From positions 7,441,501-7,505,500 of the forward strand of contig NC_021191.1 of NCBI RefSeq assembly GCF_000389965.1: a stretch of DNA of 64,000 nt, given 5' to 3'. The translations under genes and the position numbers were made by a program. The notes below the pieces were generated by a model. That model was not told the origin of the DNA. It saw only the letters and a list, made by a program, of their open reading frames with translations, and made no database searches. The stretch is from Actinoplanes sp. N902-109 (GTDB lineage: Bacteria > Actinomycetota > Actinomycetes > Mycobacteriales > Micromonosporaceae). Positions 8,569-17,751 of the stretch are shown here, piece after piece (position 1 is the first letter of the stretch; every line of letters starts with the position of its first letter).

Positions 8569-11500
8569 TCAGGACAGGGTCAGCGCGTAGATGCTGAGCC
8601 GGCCGTCGTCGGGCAGGGCGATCGAGCGGATCTGCTTGCCCGCCGCCAGTGGCAGGTCCGCGCTGAACAGGCTGACCGGCGGGCCGTCCACGCCCTGGCC
8701 GGCCTTGATCCGGTGCGGCATGGCCAGCACCTGCTTGGTGCCGGTGGCCGCGGTGCCGCACCAGTCGGCGATCGTCACGGAAGCCGCCGCGGTGGTGCCG
8801 TCCGTGTAGCCGATCGTCAGAGCAGCCGAGACGGGACCGTTGTGGGTGGTGGCGACCAGGTGCAGCGTCGAGTGGTCACCGGCGGGCAGCAGCAGGCTCT
8901 GCCCCTTGGCCTGGACGAAGTTCACCGCGGTGCCGGTCGGGTCGGGCGCCTGGTAGGTCACGCCGTTCCAGGTGACCGGGCCGGCGGCGGGCAGCAGGTC
9001 GCCGTCGTAGCTCCAGCCGCCGCCGTCGAAGTTGCCCTCGGCCGGGGCCGCGACTGTCGCCGTACCGTCGAGGTTTCGCTGGTCGGCGAGGTCGACCCGG
9101 CAGGTGCTGCCGCTCTCGACGCAGGTGGTGGCCGCCACGGCCCGGACGGTCGCGGTCCTGGTCACCGTGTTGGCACCCGGGGCGGTGACCTTCACCGTCA
9201 CGGTGTACGCACCCGCGGGCGTGCCCTTGGGCACCACCACGACCACCTTCGCCTTGCCCGAGGTGGGCAGGTGGTTGCTGGTGATGGTCTGCGTCGCGGG
9301 CCCCACCGACACCTTGAACCCGGCCGGGACCGTGGCCGTCACGGTGGGGGTGATCCCGGCCGGCGCCTGGCCGACGAGGTCGACGGTGAACGTGGCTTTC
9401 TCGGTCTCCGTGGACGACGCGGGGACGGCTGCCGACGCGGGCCGGATCGAGGCGTCGATGTGGGTGCGGTCGTCCGGCGCGGCGTTGTTCACCGACGGCG
9501 GCTCCGCCGACGCGGACGTGCCCCACTTCGACGGCTTGCTGCCCAGGGTGTGGGTCAGCGTGCCGCCGGACGCGATCTGCGCCCAGTCGACCCAGTTGTC
9601 GGTGACGGACTTGCCGTTGAGCGACACCGACTGGATGTAGCGGTTGGTGTCCGAGGCGCCCGGCGCGGTGATCGTCAGCGTCCTGCCGCCGACGTCGACC
9701 TTCGCGGACGGGAACTGCGGGCTGGAGACGGCGAGGAAGTTGGCGCCGCTCATCGTCGGGTACAGGCCCAGCGAGGAGAAGACGTACCAGGCGCTCATCG
9801 TGCCGAGGTCGTCGTTGCCGGTCATGCCGTCGGGGCCGGTGGTGAACAGGGTCATCGCGGCGCGCACGACCGTGGCCGTCTTCGCCGGGTCGCCGACCCA
9901 GTGGTACATGTACGGCGAGAGCAGGTCGGGCTCGTTGTTCGGGTTGTACGTGCTCTTGGCGTAGTAGTCGTACGGGCTGTTGATCCACTCGGTGCGGGCG
10001 GTGCCGGCCGGGTCGGTGAGCAGCTTGTCGTACGCAAAGAAGCTGTCCAGGCGCTTCTCGGTCTTCCGGCGACCACCCATCAGGTCCACCAGCCCGGCCG
10101 GGTCCTGCGGGACGAGCCACTGGTACTGGTACGAGCCGCCCTCGTGGAACTGCTCGTCCGCGGCGATCGGGTCGTACGGCGTGAGCCAGGTGCCGTCCAC
10201 CGTGCGCGGGCGGAAACCGTCGATCGAGGTGTCCCACAGGTTGCGGTACCACTGGCCCCGCCCGGCGAACATCGTGGCGTCCGCGTCCTTGCCCAGGCCC
10301 TTGGCCATCAGCGCGAGCGCGGCGTCGGCGGCCGAGTACTCCAGCGTTGCCGAGGCGGGGTGGTTGCAGTCGTTGTCGCCGCCCTTGGCCACGCAGTCCT
10401 TGCCGAGCTGCAGGCCGGACGGGATGTAGCCGCGGTCGGCGTAGTAGTCCTGCCCGGTCCGGCCGTTGTACGGCGAACCGGCCGGCGGCTGGCTGGTGGC
10501 GTTCGCCCTGAGCAGTGCGTACGCCTCCTCCTCGTGCCCCTTGAGCAGGCCCTTGCTCCAGGCCTCGACCAGGAACGGGGTGACCGGGTCACCGGTCATG
10601 ATGTTGGTCTCGCTGTTGGCCAGCGCCCAGCGCGGCAGCCAGCCACCGTCCCGGCCGATCGCGACAACCGACAGCGCGACGTTGCGAGCCACGTCCGGGG
10701 CGAGCATCTCGAGCAGCTGGTTCTGCGGGCGGTAGGTGTCCCACAGCGAGAAGTTCTGGTACGGCGTGTAGCCATCGGCCGTGTGCACCTCGCGGTCGAA
10801 ACCGACGTACTTCCCGTCGACGTCACCGGCCAGGTTGGGGTGCAGCAGCGAGTGGTAGAGCGCGGTGTAGAACACGCTGCGCCGGTCCGCCGCTCCCCCG
10901 CCGATCTCGATGCGGTTGAGCTCGTCGACCCAGGTCTTGCGCAGCGCGGCCCGGGTGGCGTCGAAGTCGTACGAGTCGCCGGTCTCGGCGGCCAGGTTCT
11001 TGCGGGCCCCGTCGAGGCCGGTGTACGACAGCGCCACCTTGACCACCACGTCGCGGTCCTGCGTCGCGTCGAACGAGACGTACGCGCCGTTAGTGCCGTT
11101 GCGGTCGCCCGCGGTGATGGCCGAGCCGTGCCACGAGCCGTACGAGGTGAACGGCCGGTCGAAGGTGGCGGTGAAGTAGACGGTGTGGTCGTCCTTGCCG
11201 GCGCAGAAGTTGCCCGCGTGCACCCGGCCCTCGACGGTCCGGTCGCCCACCACGTGGATCTCGGAGTCGAACACCGACTGGTTGGCCTTGCCGGTGTTGA
11301 ACAGCACGTTGGCCGAGCCGGTGGCCGGGAACGTGTAGCGCTGCCAGCCGGTGCGCGGGGTCGCGGTCAACTCGGCCTGGGTCTGGTACTTGGACAGCCC
11401 GACGCGGTAGTAGCCCGGTGAGGCCTGCTCGTCGTCGTGCGAGTACGCCGACTTGTAGACGTTGACGTCGGTGCTGGTGACCGCGCCGGTGGTGGGCAGC

Positions 11501-11796
11501 ATGGGCAGCTCGCCGGCCACGCCGCAGCCCACCCCGGAGAGGTGGGTCTGGCTGAAGCCGTAGATGCTGCTCTGCTGGTAGTCGTAGCCGCCCTGACCGC
11601 CGGTGTCCGGGCTGACCTGCACCATGCCGAACGGCGCACTGGCACCGGGGAACGTGTTGCCGAAGTTCTGCGTCCCGACGAACGGGTGCACCAGGTCGAC
11701 GGGTGCCGGATCAGCGGCCGCCGCCTGCACGGGTTGCGTGACCGCGGCGGTGGAGGCCACCGCCACCACGCTGGCCAGCAATAACCGACGGAGCAT
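8569..11796 (-). CDS. secreted GH92 alpha-mannosidase
   Basis: Exo-acting alpha-mannosidase of family GH92, 1,075 residues. A signal peptide covers about residues 1-27 (MLRRLLLAS to QAAA). The GH92 core opens with DLVHPFVGTQNFGNTFPGASAPFGMVQ and holds the late signature GNDDLGTMSAWYVFSSLGLYP. About 300 further residues form an NEW-type immunoglobulin-like domain and a beta-sandwich that may bind carbohydrate. The start was placed at the second Met because GGAGG (11804-11808) lies 7 bases upstream. Calcium-dependent removal of alpha-linked mannose is the family role; the exact linkage cannot be read from sequence. Two palindromes upstream suggest sugar control. Confidence 0.93.
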   Translation of the reverse strand: MLRRLLLASVVAVASTAAVTQPVQAAAADPAPVDLVHPFVGTQNFGNTFPGASAPFGMVQVSPDTGGQGGYDYQQSSIYGFSQTHLSGVGCGVAGELPMLPTTGAVTSTDVNVYKSAYSHDDEQASPGYYRVGLSKYQTQAELTATPRTGWQRYTFPATGSANVLFNTGKANQSVFDSEIHVVGDRTVEGRVHAGNFCAGKDDHTVYFTATFDRPFTSYGSWHGSAITAGDRNGTNGAYVSFDATQDRDVVVKVALSYTGLDGARKNLAAETGDSYDFDATRAALRKTWVDELNRIEIGGGAADRRSVFYTALYHSLLHPNLAGDVDGKYVGFDREVHTADGYTPYQNFSLWDTYRPQNQLLEMLAPDVARNVALSVVAIGRDGGWLPRWALANSETNIMTGDPVTPFLVEAWSKGLLKGHEEEAYALLRANATSQPPAGSPYNGRTGQDYYADRGYIPSGLQLGKDCVAKGGDNDCNHPASATLEYSAADAALALMAKGLGKDADATMFAGRGQWYRNLWDTSIDGFRPRTVDGTWLTPYDPIAADEQFHEGGSYQYQWLVPQDPAGLVDLMGGRRKTEKRLDSFFAYDKLLTDPAGTARTEWINSPYDYYAKSTYNPNNEPDLLSPYMYHWVGDPAKTATVVRAAMTLFTTGPDGMTGNDDLGTMSAWYVFSSLGLYPTMSGANFLAVSSPQFPSAKVDVGGRTLTITAPGASDTNRYIQSVSLNGKSVTDNWVDWAQIASGGTLTHTLGSKPSKWGTSASAEPPSVNNAAPDDRTHIDASIRPASAAVPASSTETEKATFTVDLVGQAPAGITPTVTATVPAGFKVSVGPATQTITSNHLPTSGKAKVVVVVPKGTPAGAYTVTVKVTAPGANTVTRTATVRAVAATTCVESGSTCRVDLADQRNLDGTATVAAPAEGNFDGGGWSYDGDLLPAAGPVTWNGVTYQAPDPTGTAVNFVQAKGQSLLLPAGDHSTLHLVATTHNGPVSAALTIGYTDGTTAAASVTIADWCGTAATGTKQVLAMPHRIKAGQGVDGPPVSLFSADLPLAAGKQIRSIALPDDGRLSIYALTLS

Positions 11797-11829
11797 CCAA
11801 AAACCTCCGATGAAAGGCGTCACAGCTTT

Positions 11830-11845
11830 GTGACAACGTTGTCAC
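11830..11845. promoter_or_regulatory. 16-bp palindromic operator upstream of GH92
   Basis: Perfect palindrome GTGACAACGTTGTCAC, 33 bases upstream of the GH92 ATG. The AACGTT core flanked by TGNC/GNCA is typical of LacI-family operators. The matching regulator is not obvious in the window. Confidence 0.75.
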
Positions 11846-11850
11846 GCGCC

Positions 11851-11864
11851 TGACATGCATGTCA
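11851..11864. promoter_or_regulatory. 14-bp palindrome TGACATGCATGTCA
   Basis: Second perfect palindrome, five bases from the first, with centres 20 bases apart (two helical turns). It shares the TGACA/TGTCA arms of its neighbour but has a different core (TGCA versus ACGT). It may be a second site for the same protein or for another regulator; it also lies 128 bases upstream of the GGDEF-EAL gene. Confidence 0.6.
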
Positions 11865-11991
11865 ATGGATTCGGACCGCTCCCGTTCTGCACCCCGGAAC
11901 GGGCCGGTTCACACCCGGAAGCCCTCAAGTTCGGCCCCGGGCCACCCGATTGCGCCGGTTGCACGCCGTCCCCGACCCGAGAAGAGTGCCG

Positions 11992-14769
11992 ATGGCAGCC
12001 ACCCCGGAAGCACCGGCCGACGCCCGGCGCACGCCGCGCGGCCTGCGGCACTGGGCGCGCCTGTGCATCGTGGTCGCCGCGATCGTCGCCGGCTTCGGCG
12101 CGGTGCTGAGCACCCGGCTCGGCGGGGCGGACGCGGCCAAGGCAATCTCCAACGTGGGCCTGGCAACGGCCGCGCTGGCCGCCGCCGGGGCCTGCCTGTG
12201 GCGGGCCGGCACGTTGCGCGGGCGGCTGCGGGCGACCTGGGGACTGATCGGCCTCGGCGTGCTCTCCTGGGGGATCGGCCAGGTCACCGCGGTCGGGCTG
12301 GAGCAGCTCACCGGGTCGGTGCCGCTGCCCTCGCAGGCCGACATCGGCTACCTGGGCATGGTGGTGCTCGCCCCGGCCGGCCTGCTGCTGCTGCCGGTCG
12401 CCACGCAGAGCCTGGCCAACCGGGCCCGCAGCGTGCTGGACGGCCTGATGGTCGCCGCGTCGCTGGTGCTGATCGCCTGGATCTTCGTCGTCGAGCCGCT
12501 GATCCGCGCCGGTGGGGACAGCGTGCTGGCGCTCTACGTCAGCCTGGCGTACCCGCTGGGCGACGTCGTCATCGTCACCATCGTGATCTACATGCTCGCC
12601 CTGCAACGGCGCCGCGGGCGCACGTTCGCCCACCTGGCCCTGGTCGGCGCGGGCATCGCGGCGTTCGCGGTCTCCGACATCGGCTACGCATACCTGAACC
12701 TGGTCGACGGGTACAGCTCCGGCGGGATCACCGACATCGGCTGGTTCGCCGGCTTCTCGCTGATCCTGCTGGCCGCGAGCCGGCCGGTCGACGACGCCGC
12801 GGAGGACGCCGCCACCGAGGCCGAGGGGAGCGGCAGCCAGCCGTTCGGCGTGCTGCTGCCCTATGTGGCCGTGCTGGCCGCCCTGGTCACCAGCGTGGTG
12901 TGGTTCGCCCGCACCGGGCAGAGCAGCGCCTTCATCGCCTACACCCGCTCGGCGCTGATCCTGCTGATCGTCGGACGCCAGCTGCTGACCCTGCTGGAGA
13001 ACCGCAGCCTGACCCGCAACCTGGAGGCCCGGGTGGCCGACCGGACCGCCGAGCTGTACGCCAGCGAGCAGCGCTTCCACGCCCTGGTGCAGCACAGCTC
13101 GGACGTGGTGACCGTGGTCGACGTGGCCAGCGAGGTGCTGTACCAGAGCGAGTCGGTGCAGCAGGTGTTCGGCTATCCCGCCCACGTGCTCACCGGCCGC
13201 CGGCTGACCAGCGTCATCACTGCCGAGGCCGCCGGGCGGCTGGCCGATGCGCTGCGGTCGGTGAGCGTCCGGCCGTACGCGACAACGGTCCTGGAACTGA
13301 CCGTGCGGCACCGCGACCGCCGGCTGCGGCAGGCCGAGATCACCATCACCAACCTGCTCAACGACCCGAACGTGGGCGGGCTGGTGCTCAACACCCGCGA
13401 CATCAGCGAGCGCAAGGAGTTGCAGGAGCAGCTCGTGCACGAGGCGTACCACGACGCGCTGACCCAGCTGGCCAACCGGGCGCTGTTCCGCGAGAAGGTC
13501 GGCGAGGCGATCGCGCAGCGCGACGACAGCGGCGAGGTCACCGTGCTGTTCCTGGACCTGGACGGGTTCAAGGAGGTCAACGACAGCCTCGGGCATCTGG
13601 CCGGCGACATGCTGCTGGTGCAGGTGGCCGACCGGCTGACCCGCTCGGTGCGCGAGGGCGACGTGGTGGCCCGGTTCGGCGGCGACGAGTTCGCCGTGCT
13701 GATCCGCTCGGAGCAGGGCACCGACGACGCCGAGGGGGTGGCCGGCCGGATCGTGGACGGGCTGCACGAGCCGTTCCGCATCCAGGAACGCGACCTGCAC
13801 GTGCGCGGCAGCGTGGGGCTCGCCGCGTACACCGCGCTGGGTGCGGGAGCCGGGGCCCGCGGCGACGACGCCGAGCAGCTCATGCGCAACGCCGACCTGG
13901 CCATGTACAAGGCCAAGGCCACCGGCGGCAGCGGCTACGCCAGCTACGACCCGCGGATGCTGTCCGGGCTGGTCGAGCGGCTCGAGCTGGAGGCCGACCT
14001 GCGCCAGGCGCTGGACCGCGGCGAGCTGGAACTGCACTACCAGCCCACCATCGACATGGTCGACAACCGGGTGATCGGCTTCGAGGCGCTGGTGCGCTGG
14101 CGGCACCCGGTGCGCGGGCTGATCCCGCCGATGAACTTCATCCCGATCGCCGAGGCGACCGGGCTGATCGTGCCGCTGGGCCGCTGGGTGCTGGCCGAGG
14201 CGTGCCGGCAGGCGATGGCCTGGGCCGCCCAGACCGGCCAGCCGCCGGTGAAGATGGCCGTCAACGTCTCGGTGCGCCAGTTCGACCGCGCCGACCTGGC
14301 CGCCGAGGTGCTCGACGTGCTGCGCGGCACCGGGATGCCGGCCGACCGGCTGTGCCTCGAGATGACCGAGAGCGTACTGATGACCGACACCGAGGAGAAC
14401 CTCGCGCAGCTCGTCAAGCTCAAGGCGCTGGGCGTCACGCTGGCCATCGACGACTTCGGCACCGGCTACTCGTCGCTGGCGTACCTGCGCCGCTTCCCGG
14501 TGGACACGCTCAAGATCGACCGCTCGTTCGTGGAGCGGCTGGGCGAGCAGACCGACGACGCGGCGCTGGCCAGCACGATCGTGCAACTCGGCCAGAGCCT
14601 CGGGATGTCCACGGTGGCCGAGGGCATCGAGGAGTACGGCCAGCTCGCCGCGCTGCGCGCGATGGGGTGCACGTTCGCCCAGGGCTTCTACTTCTCCCGC
14701 CCGGTGCCCGCCGCCGACGCCGGCCGGCTGCTGCTCGACTCCTCCCCCGAACTGCTGGAGAACCGATGA
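11992..14769 (+). CDS. membrane sensor with PAS, GGDEF and EAL domains (c-di-GMP turnover)
   Basis: Cyclic-di-GMP enzyme of 925 residues. Residues 1-320 hold about nine hydrophobic helices, a membrane sensor region. A PAS domain follows near 350-460, then a GGDEF domain near 475-645 with an intact FGGDEF motif, and an EAL domain near 660-910 with intact GFEALVRW and the late DDFGTGYSS loop. Both active-site signatures are complete, so synthesis and breakdown are both possible. ATG at 11992 is preceded by GAGAAG; a GTG at 11986 is an alternative. The stop overlaps the decarboxylase start (ATGA), so the signalling enzyme is co-translated with a metabolic gene. Confidence 0.93.
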   Translation: MAATPEAPADARRTPRGLRHWARLCIVVAAIVAGFGAVLSTRLGGADAAKAISNVGLATAALAAAGACLWRAGTLRGRLRATWGLIGLGVLSWGIGQVTAVGLEQLTGSVPLPSQADIGYLGMVVLAPAGLLLLPVATQSLANRARSVLDGLMVAASLVLIAWIFVVEPLIRAGGDSVLALYVSLAYPLGDVVIVTIVIYMLALQRRRGRTFAHLALVGAGIAAFAVSDIGYAYLNLVDGYSSGGITDIGWFAGFSLILLAASRPVDDAAEDAATEAEGSGSQPFGVLLPYVAVLAALVTSVVWFARTGQSSAFIAYTRSALILLIVGRQLLTLLENRSLTRNLEARVADRTAELYASEQRFHALVQHSSDVVTVVDVASEVLYQSESVQQVFGYPAHVLTGRRLTSVITAEAAGRLADALRSVSVRPYATTVLELTVRHRDRRLRQAEITITNLLNDPNVGGLVLNTRDISERKELQEQLVHEAYHDALTQLANRALFREKVGEAIAQRDDSGEVTVLFLDLDGFKEVNDSLGHLAGDMLLVQVADRLTRSVREGDVVARFGGDEFAVLIRSEQGTDDAEGVAGRIVDGLHEPFRIQERDLHVRGSVGLAAYTALGAGAGARGDDAEQLMRNADLAMYKAKATGGSGYASYDPRMLSGLVERLELEADLRQALDRGELELHYQPTIDMVDNRVIGFEALVRWRHPVRGLIPPMNFIPIAEATGLIVPLGRWVLAEACRQAMAWAAQTGQPPVKMAVNVSVRQFDRADLAAEVLDVLRGTGMPADRLCLEMTESVLMTDTEENLAQLVKLKALGVTLAIDDFGTGYSSLAYLRRFPVDTLKIDRSFVERLGEQTDDAALASTIVQLGQSLGMSTVAEGIEEYGQLAALRAMGCTFAQGFYFSRPVPAADAGRLLLDSSPELLENR

Positions 14770-15980
14770 CCGCCCCCGCACCAGGCTGGCCCGCCGCGCT
14801 GAACCCGGACCAGCTCAAGGTCATCGACCTGCCGACGCCCTATCTGGTCACCGATCTCGACACGGTCGCGCGCCGGATCGCCGCCTTCACCGCCGCCCTG
14901 CCGGGCGTCCAGCCGTTCTACGCGATGAAGTGCAACCCCGCTCCCGAGATCCTGACCACCGTACGGGACCAGGGCGCGAGCTTCGAGGTCGCGTCGATCG
15001 GCGAGCTGCGCCAGCTGGAACTGCTCGGTGTCGACCCGGCCGGCGTGCTCTACAGCAACCCGGTCAAACCGCCCTCGCACATCGCCGCCGCCCATGCCGC
15101 CGGGCTCTGGCGGTTCAGCTTCGACTCCCCCAACGAGCTGCGCAAGATCGCCGAGCACGCCCCGGGCAGCGCGGTCTACCTGCGGTTGCACGTGGACGAC
15201 ACGGCCAGCTCGTTCCCGCTCTCGCGCAAGTTCGGCGCCGACCTCGCCGAGGGCCGCGACCTGCTGGTGCTGGCCCGGCGGCTCGGGCTGCGGCCGTACG
15301 GGATCACCTTCCACGTCGGGTCGCAGTGCGCCAACGCCGACGCCTGGCGGCAGGCCATCGACGCCTGCGGCAAGATCATGTCGAGCCTGCTCGACGAGGG
15401 CATCCGGCTGGACATGCTCAACATCGGGGGCGGCTTCCCGGCGCGCTACGCCGAGGCGGTGCCGACCATCGAGGAGATCGGCGCGGTCGTCACGGCTGCG
15501 GTTGGCGACGTCCTTCCGTACGCCCCGCAACTGCTCGCCGCCGAACCCGGGCGGCACCTGGTCGCCGAGGCCGGGGTGATGGTGGCCGGGGTGATCGGCC
15601 GCGAGGTGCGCGGCGCCGAGAACTGGCTGTTCCTCGACGTCAGCGCCTACCACGGGCTGATGGAGACGATCCAGCTGCCGACCGGCTGGGACTTCCCGGT
15701 GCGCTCCTCGGCGCCCGCCGCCGCCACCCTGCCGTTCACCGTCACCGGGCCGAGCTGCGACAGCTCCGACACGATGTTCTCCGGGCTGCCCCTGCCGGCC
15801 ACCATCGACGTGGGCGACCTGCTCTACATCGGCTCGGCCGGGGCCTACACGCTGAGCTATGCGTCGGCGTTCAACGGCTTCCCGCCGCCCACGCCGCTGT
15901 TCGTGGGCGGCGGCGCCCCGGCTCCCGAGGGCCGCGCCGGCGCCCCGGCTCCGGCGGGCCGCCTCGCCCGCATGTCGTGA
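14766..15980 (+). CDS. PLP-dependent ornithine-type decarboxylase (fold III)
   Basis: Decarboxylase of the ornithine/diaminopimelate fold III group, 404 residues. The lysine that binds pyridoxal phosphate lies in FYAMKCNP (near residue 55), the pyridine-stacking His in FHVGSQ, the phosphate-binding loop is NIGGGFP, the EPGR glutamate is present, and the partner-subunit cysteine lies in GPSCDSSDTM. This pattern is that of eukaryotic-like ornithine decarboxylase rather than LysA. The likely product is putrescine or a related diamine; substrate is not proven. It overlaps the genes on both sides by 4 bases. Confidence 0.88.
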   Translation: MTAPAPGWPAALNPDQLKVIDLPTPYLVTDLDTVARRIAAFTAALPGVQPFYAMKCNPAPEILTTVRDQGASFEVASIGELRQLELLGVDPAGVLYSNPVKPPSHIAAAHAAGLWRFSFDSPNELRKIAEHAPGSAVYLRLHVDDTASSFPLSRKFGADLAEGRDLLVLARRLGLRPYGITFHVGSQCANADAWRQAIDACGKIMSSLLDEGIRLDMLNIGGGFPARYAEAVPTIEEIGAVVTAAVGDVLPYAPQLLAAEPGRHLVAEAGVMVAGVIGREVRGAENWLFLDVSAYHGLMETIQLPTGWDFPVRSSAPAAATLPFTVTGPSCDSSDTMFSGLPLPATIDVGDLLYIGSAGAYTLSYASAFNGFPPPTPLFVGGGAPAPEGRAGAPAPAGRLARMS

Positions 15981-17260
15981 ACGGGGGCGGCGCGCACCGC
16001 CGCACCGGCCCGGTCGGGGTCCGTCGCGCCGGGCGGCTACGCGAACTGCTGCTGGCCGGGGTGGCCGACTCGTTCGGCATGGCGCTGGGCTGGACCGTGC
16101 TCGTCCTGCTGGCCGTGTCCCGTGGCGGGCTCGCCGAAGCCGCCCTCTACAACGCGGCGATGCTGCTGGGCGTGGTGCTGTCGGCGCCGGTCACCGGCTG
16201 GCTGTCGCACCGCCTGCCCGGCCGCACCCTGCTGCGCGGCGCCGCGGGCACCGAGATGGTGCTGCGGGTGGCCGCCCTGGCCGGGCTCATCCTGGGCGTA
16301 CCGTCCTGGTTGATCGCCCTGGCCGTGCTGGTCATGCATGTGGCCGCGTGGGTCGGCTTCGCGGCCATGCGCGCCGAGGTCGCCGCGGTCGACGCGGGCG
16401 CCCGGTCGATGACCCGGTACGCGCTGGCCATCGCGGCAGTCGAGGCAGCGGGCACGGGTGTCGGCGCGCTGCTGCCCGCTGGCCCGTCCGGACATCCCAC
16501 CGGCATCGCCCTGGTCGCCGTCTACATCTGGTACGCCGGATCGCTGCTCCCCACCATCATCAGCGCCCGCCGTGCCCGCCGGCTCGCGGTTCGCGCCCCC
16601 GGACGCAGCCGCCGAGTCCCCGTGGCCCCGCACTTCCTGATCGCGGGTGGCGGCATCATGCTGCTGGCGGCCGGTCCCACCCTGCTCGCCGTACCGCTCA
16701 CCACGGAACTGCACGGCCGGCACTGGGTCGCCGCCGTGGCCGTGTCGTTCAGCCTGGGCTGCCTGCTCGCCACGGCCGCCGTCGAAGCCATCCGCCGGAT
16801 GCGGCTGCCCGCCACGCTGCGCTGGTCCCTGTGGGGGCTGGGCATGCTGGTCGGCTGGATCGCCGCGCCCTACCACGCGCTCAGCGTGGTGGTGGCGCAG
16901 TTCTTCGCCGGCCTGAGCCAGACCGCGTTCGAGGGTGACATGGACGCCCAGGTCGCCGATCAGGCCCCGGCCGGGAACGTGACCACGGCGCTCGCCTACA
17001 GCGCGTCGACCCGGGCGCTGGGCGGCTCGATCGCGGTGCGGGCGCTGCCGTTCCTCATCGCGGCGCAGGGCATCGACAAGGCGGTGAGCGCGGCGGCGCT
17101 GGCGCTGGGCCTGGGTGCGATGCTGCTGTGGGCGATCACCAGCATGCCCTGGCTCAAGCACCGCCGGGCCGGTCTGGTGACCGACCTGCGCACGAAGGTG
17201 GCCCGTGCGGCAGACCGTGCCACGGTGGCCGATCCGCGCTTGTCCCCCGCCGACCGGTGA
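15977..17260 (+). CDS. MFS-type membrane transporter
   Basis: Transport protein of the major facilitator superfamily, 427 residues, with about 12 hydrophobic helices starting near residue 20 (ELLLAGVADSFGMALGWTVLVLL is the first, given here with its flank shortened in the call). The start is the GTG at 15977, which overlaps the decarboxylase stop as GTGA. The cargo is not evident; position after a decarboxylase makes the amine product or its precursor a reasonable guess. The C-terminus is a basic cytoplasmic tail. Confidence 0.8.
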   Translation: MNGGGAHRRTGPVGVRRAGRLRELLLAGVADSFGMALGWTVLVLLAVSRGGLAEAALYNAAMLLGVVLSAPVTGWLSHRLPGRTLLRGAAGTEMVLRVAALAGLILGVPSWLIALAVLVMHVAAWVGFAAMRAEVAAVDAGARSMTRYALAIAAVEAAGTGVGALLPAGPSGHPTGIALVAVYIWYAGSLLPTIISARRARRLAVRAPGRSRRVPVAPHFLIAGGGIMLLAAGPTLLAVPLTTELHGRHWVAAVAVSFSLGCLLATAAVEAIRRMRLPATLRWSLWGLGMLVGWIAAPYHALSVVVAQFFAGLSQTAFEGDMDAQVADQAPAGNVTTALAYSASTRALGGSIAVRALPFLIAAQGIDKAVSAAALALGLGAMLLWAITSMPWLKHRRAGLVTDLRTKVARAADRATVADPRLSPADR

Positions 17261-17311
17261 CTGTTTCTGCTGCGGGGATGGGCGTGCGGCTCGGATCCAG
17301 ATCGCGGATTC

Positions 17312-17707
17312 TCAGCTGCCGTCCGTCAGCGCCCCGGCGAGGAAATCCGGCGCGTCCGCGGTGCTGACGACGGCGGTGACCAGCGCGGCGACGGCCGCTT
17401 CGGCCGGTGGCTCCGAGATGTAGACGGGCAGCCCCAGGGCGGCCGCGAAACCCGTCTCGATGCAGACGCTGCGGCCCGTGTACCCGTCGCCGGCGACGAT
17501 GTAGATCGCGGCCGAGCGCCGGATCTTGTCGAGAAACTCATGGGTGAGCTTTCGCTTCTGCTCCGGCGTCACCTCGACGAGTTCCTCGTTGAAGTCGAAC
17601 CGTGGGGTGTTGACGGTGATCCCGCGCTCGGCGAGATGGCCGGTGACCGTCCGCACCACGTCGTAGTACTTGGAACTGCTGCAGATGGTCAATTCACGCG
17701 CGCTCAC
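17312..17707 (-). CDS. small nucleoside 2-deoxyribosyltransferase-like protein
   Basis: Protein of 131 residues with the layout of a nucleoside deoxyribosyltransferase-like Rossmann fold. It begins with a beta strand and Ser/Tyr-rich turn (ELTICSSSKYYDVV). Residues 85-115 read AAIYIVAGDGYTGRSVCIETGFAAALG, where the Gly-x-Gly/Glu arrangement matches the ligand-binding glutamate region, followed by LPVYISEP. It starts at a GTG with GGGAG 8 bases upstream. Length is slightly shorter than the catalytic family (about 150), so it may be a non-catalytic nucleotide-binding relative. It diverges from the SelT/W/H gene. Confidence 0.6.
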   Translation of the reverse strand: MSARELTICSSSKYYDVVRTVTGHLAERGITVNTPRFDFNEELVEVTPEQKRKLTHEFLDKIRRSAAIYIVAGDGYTGRSVCIETGFAAALGLPVYISEPPAEAAVAALVTAVVSTADAPDFLAGALTDGS

Positions 17708-17751
17708 GATGCCGCTCCCTTCGCGGGGTCTCCAAGCCGCCGGTACAGAAT

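Noticed and set aside
8488..11421. A 977-codon open frame on the plus strand opposite the GH92 gene
   Set aside because: It is a high-GC shadow: GH92 on the minus strand has clear family motifs, a signal peptide and a ribosome site, and the plus frame reads as Val/Arg/Gly-rich noise.
11842..14781. A 979-codon minus-strand frame opposite the GGDEF-EAL gene
   Set aside because: Antisense shadow of a gene with intact PAS, GGDEF and EAL signatures.
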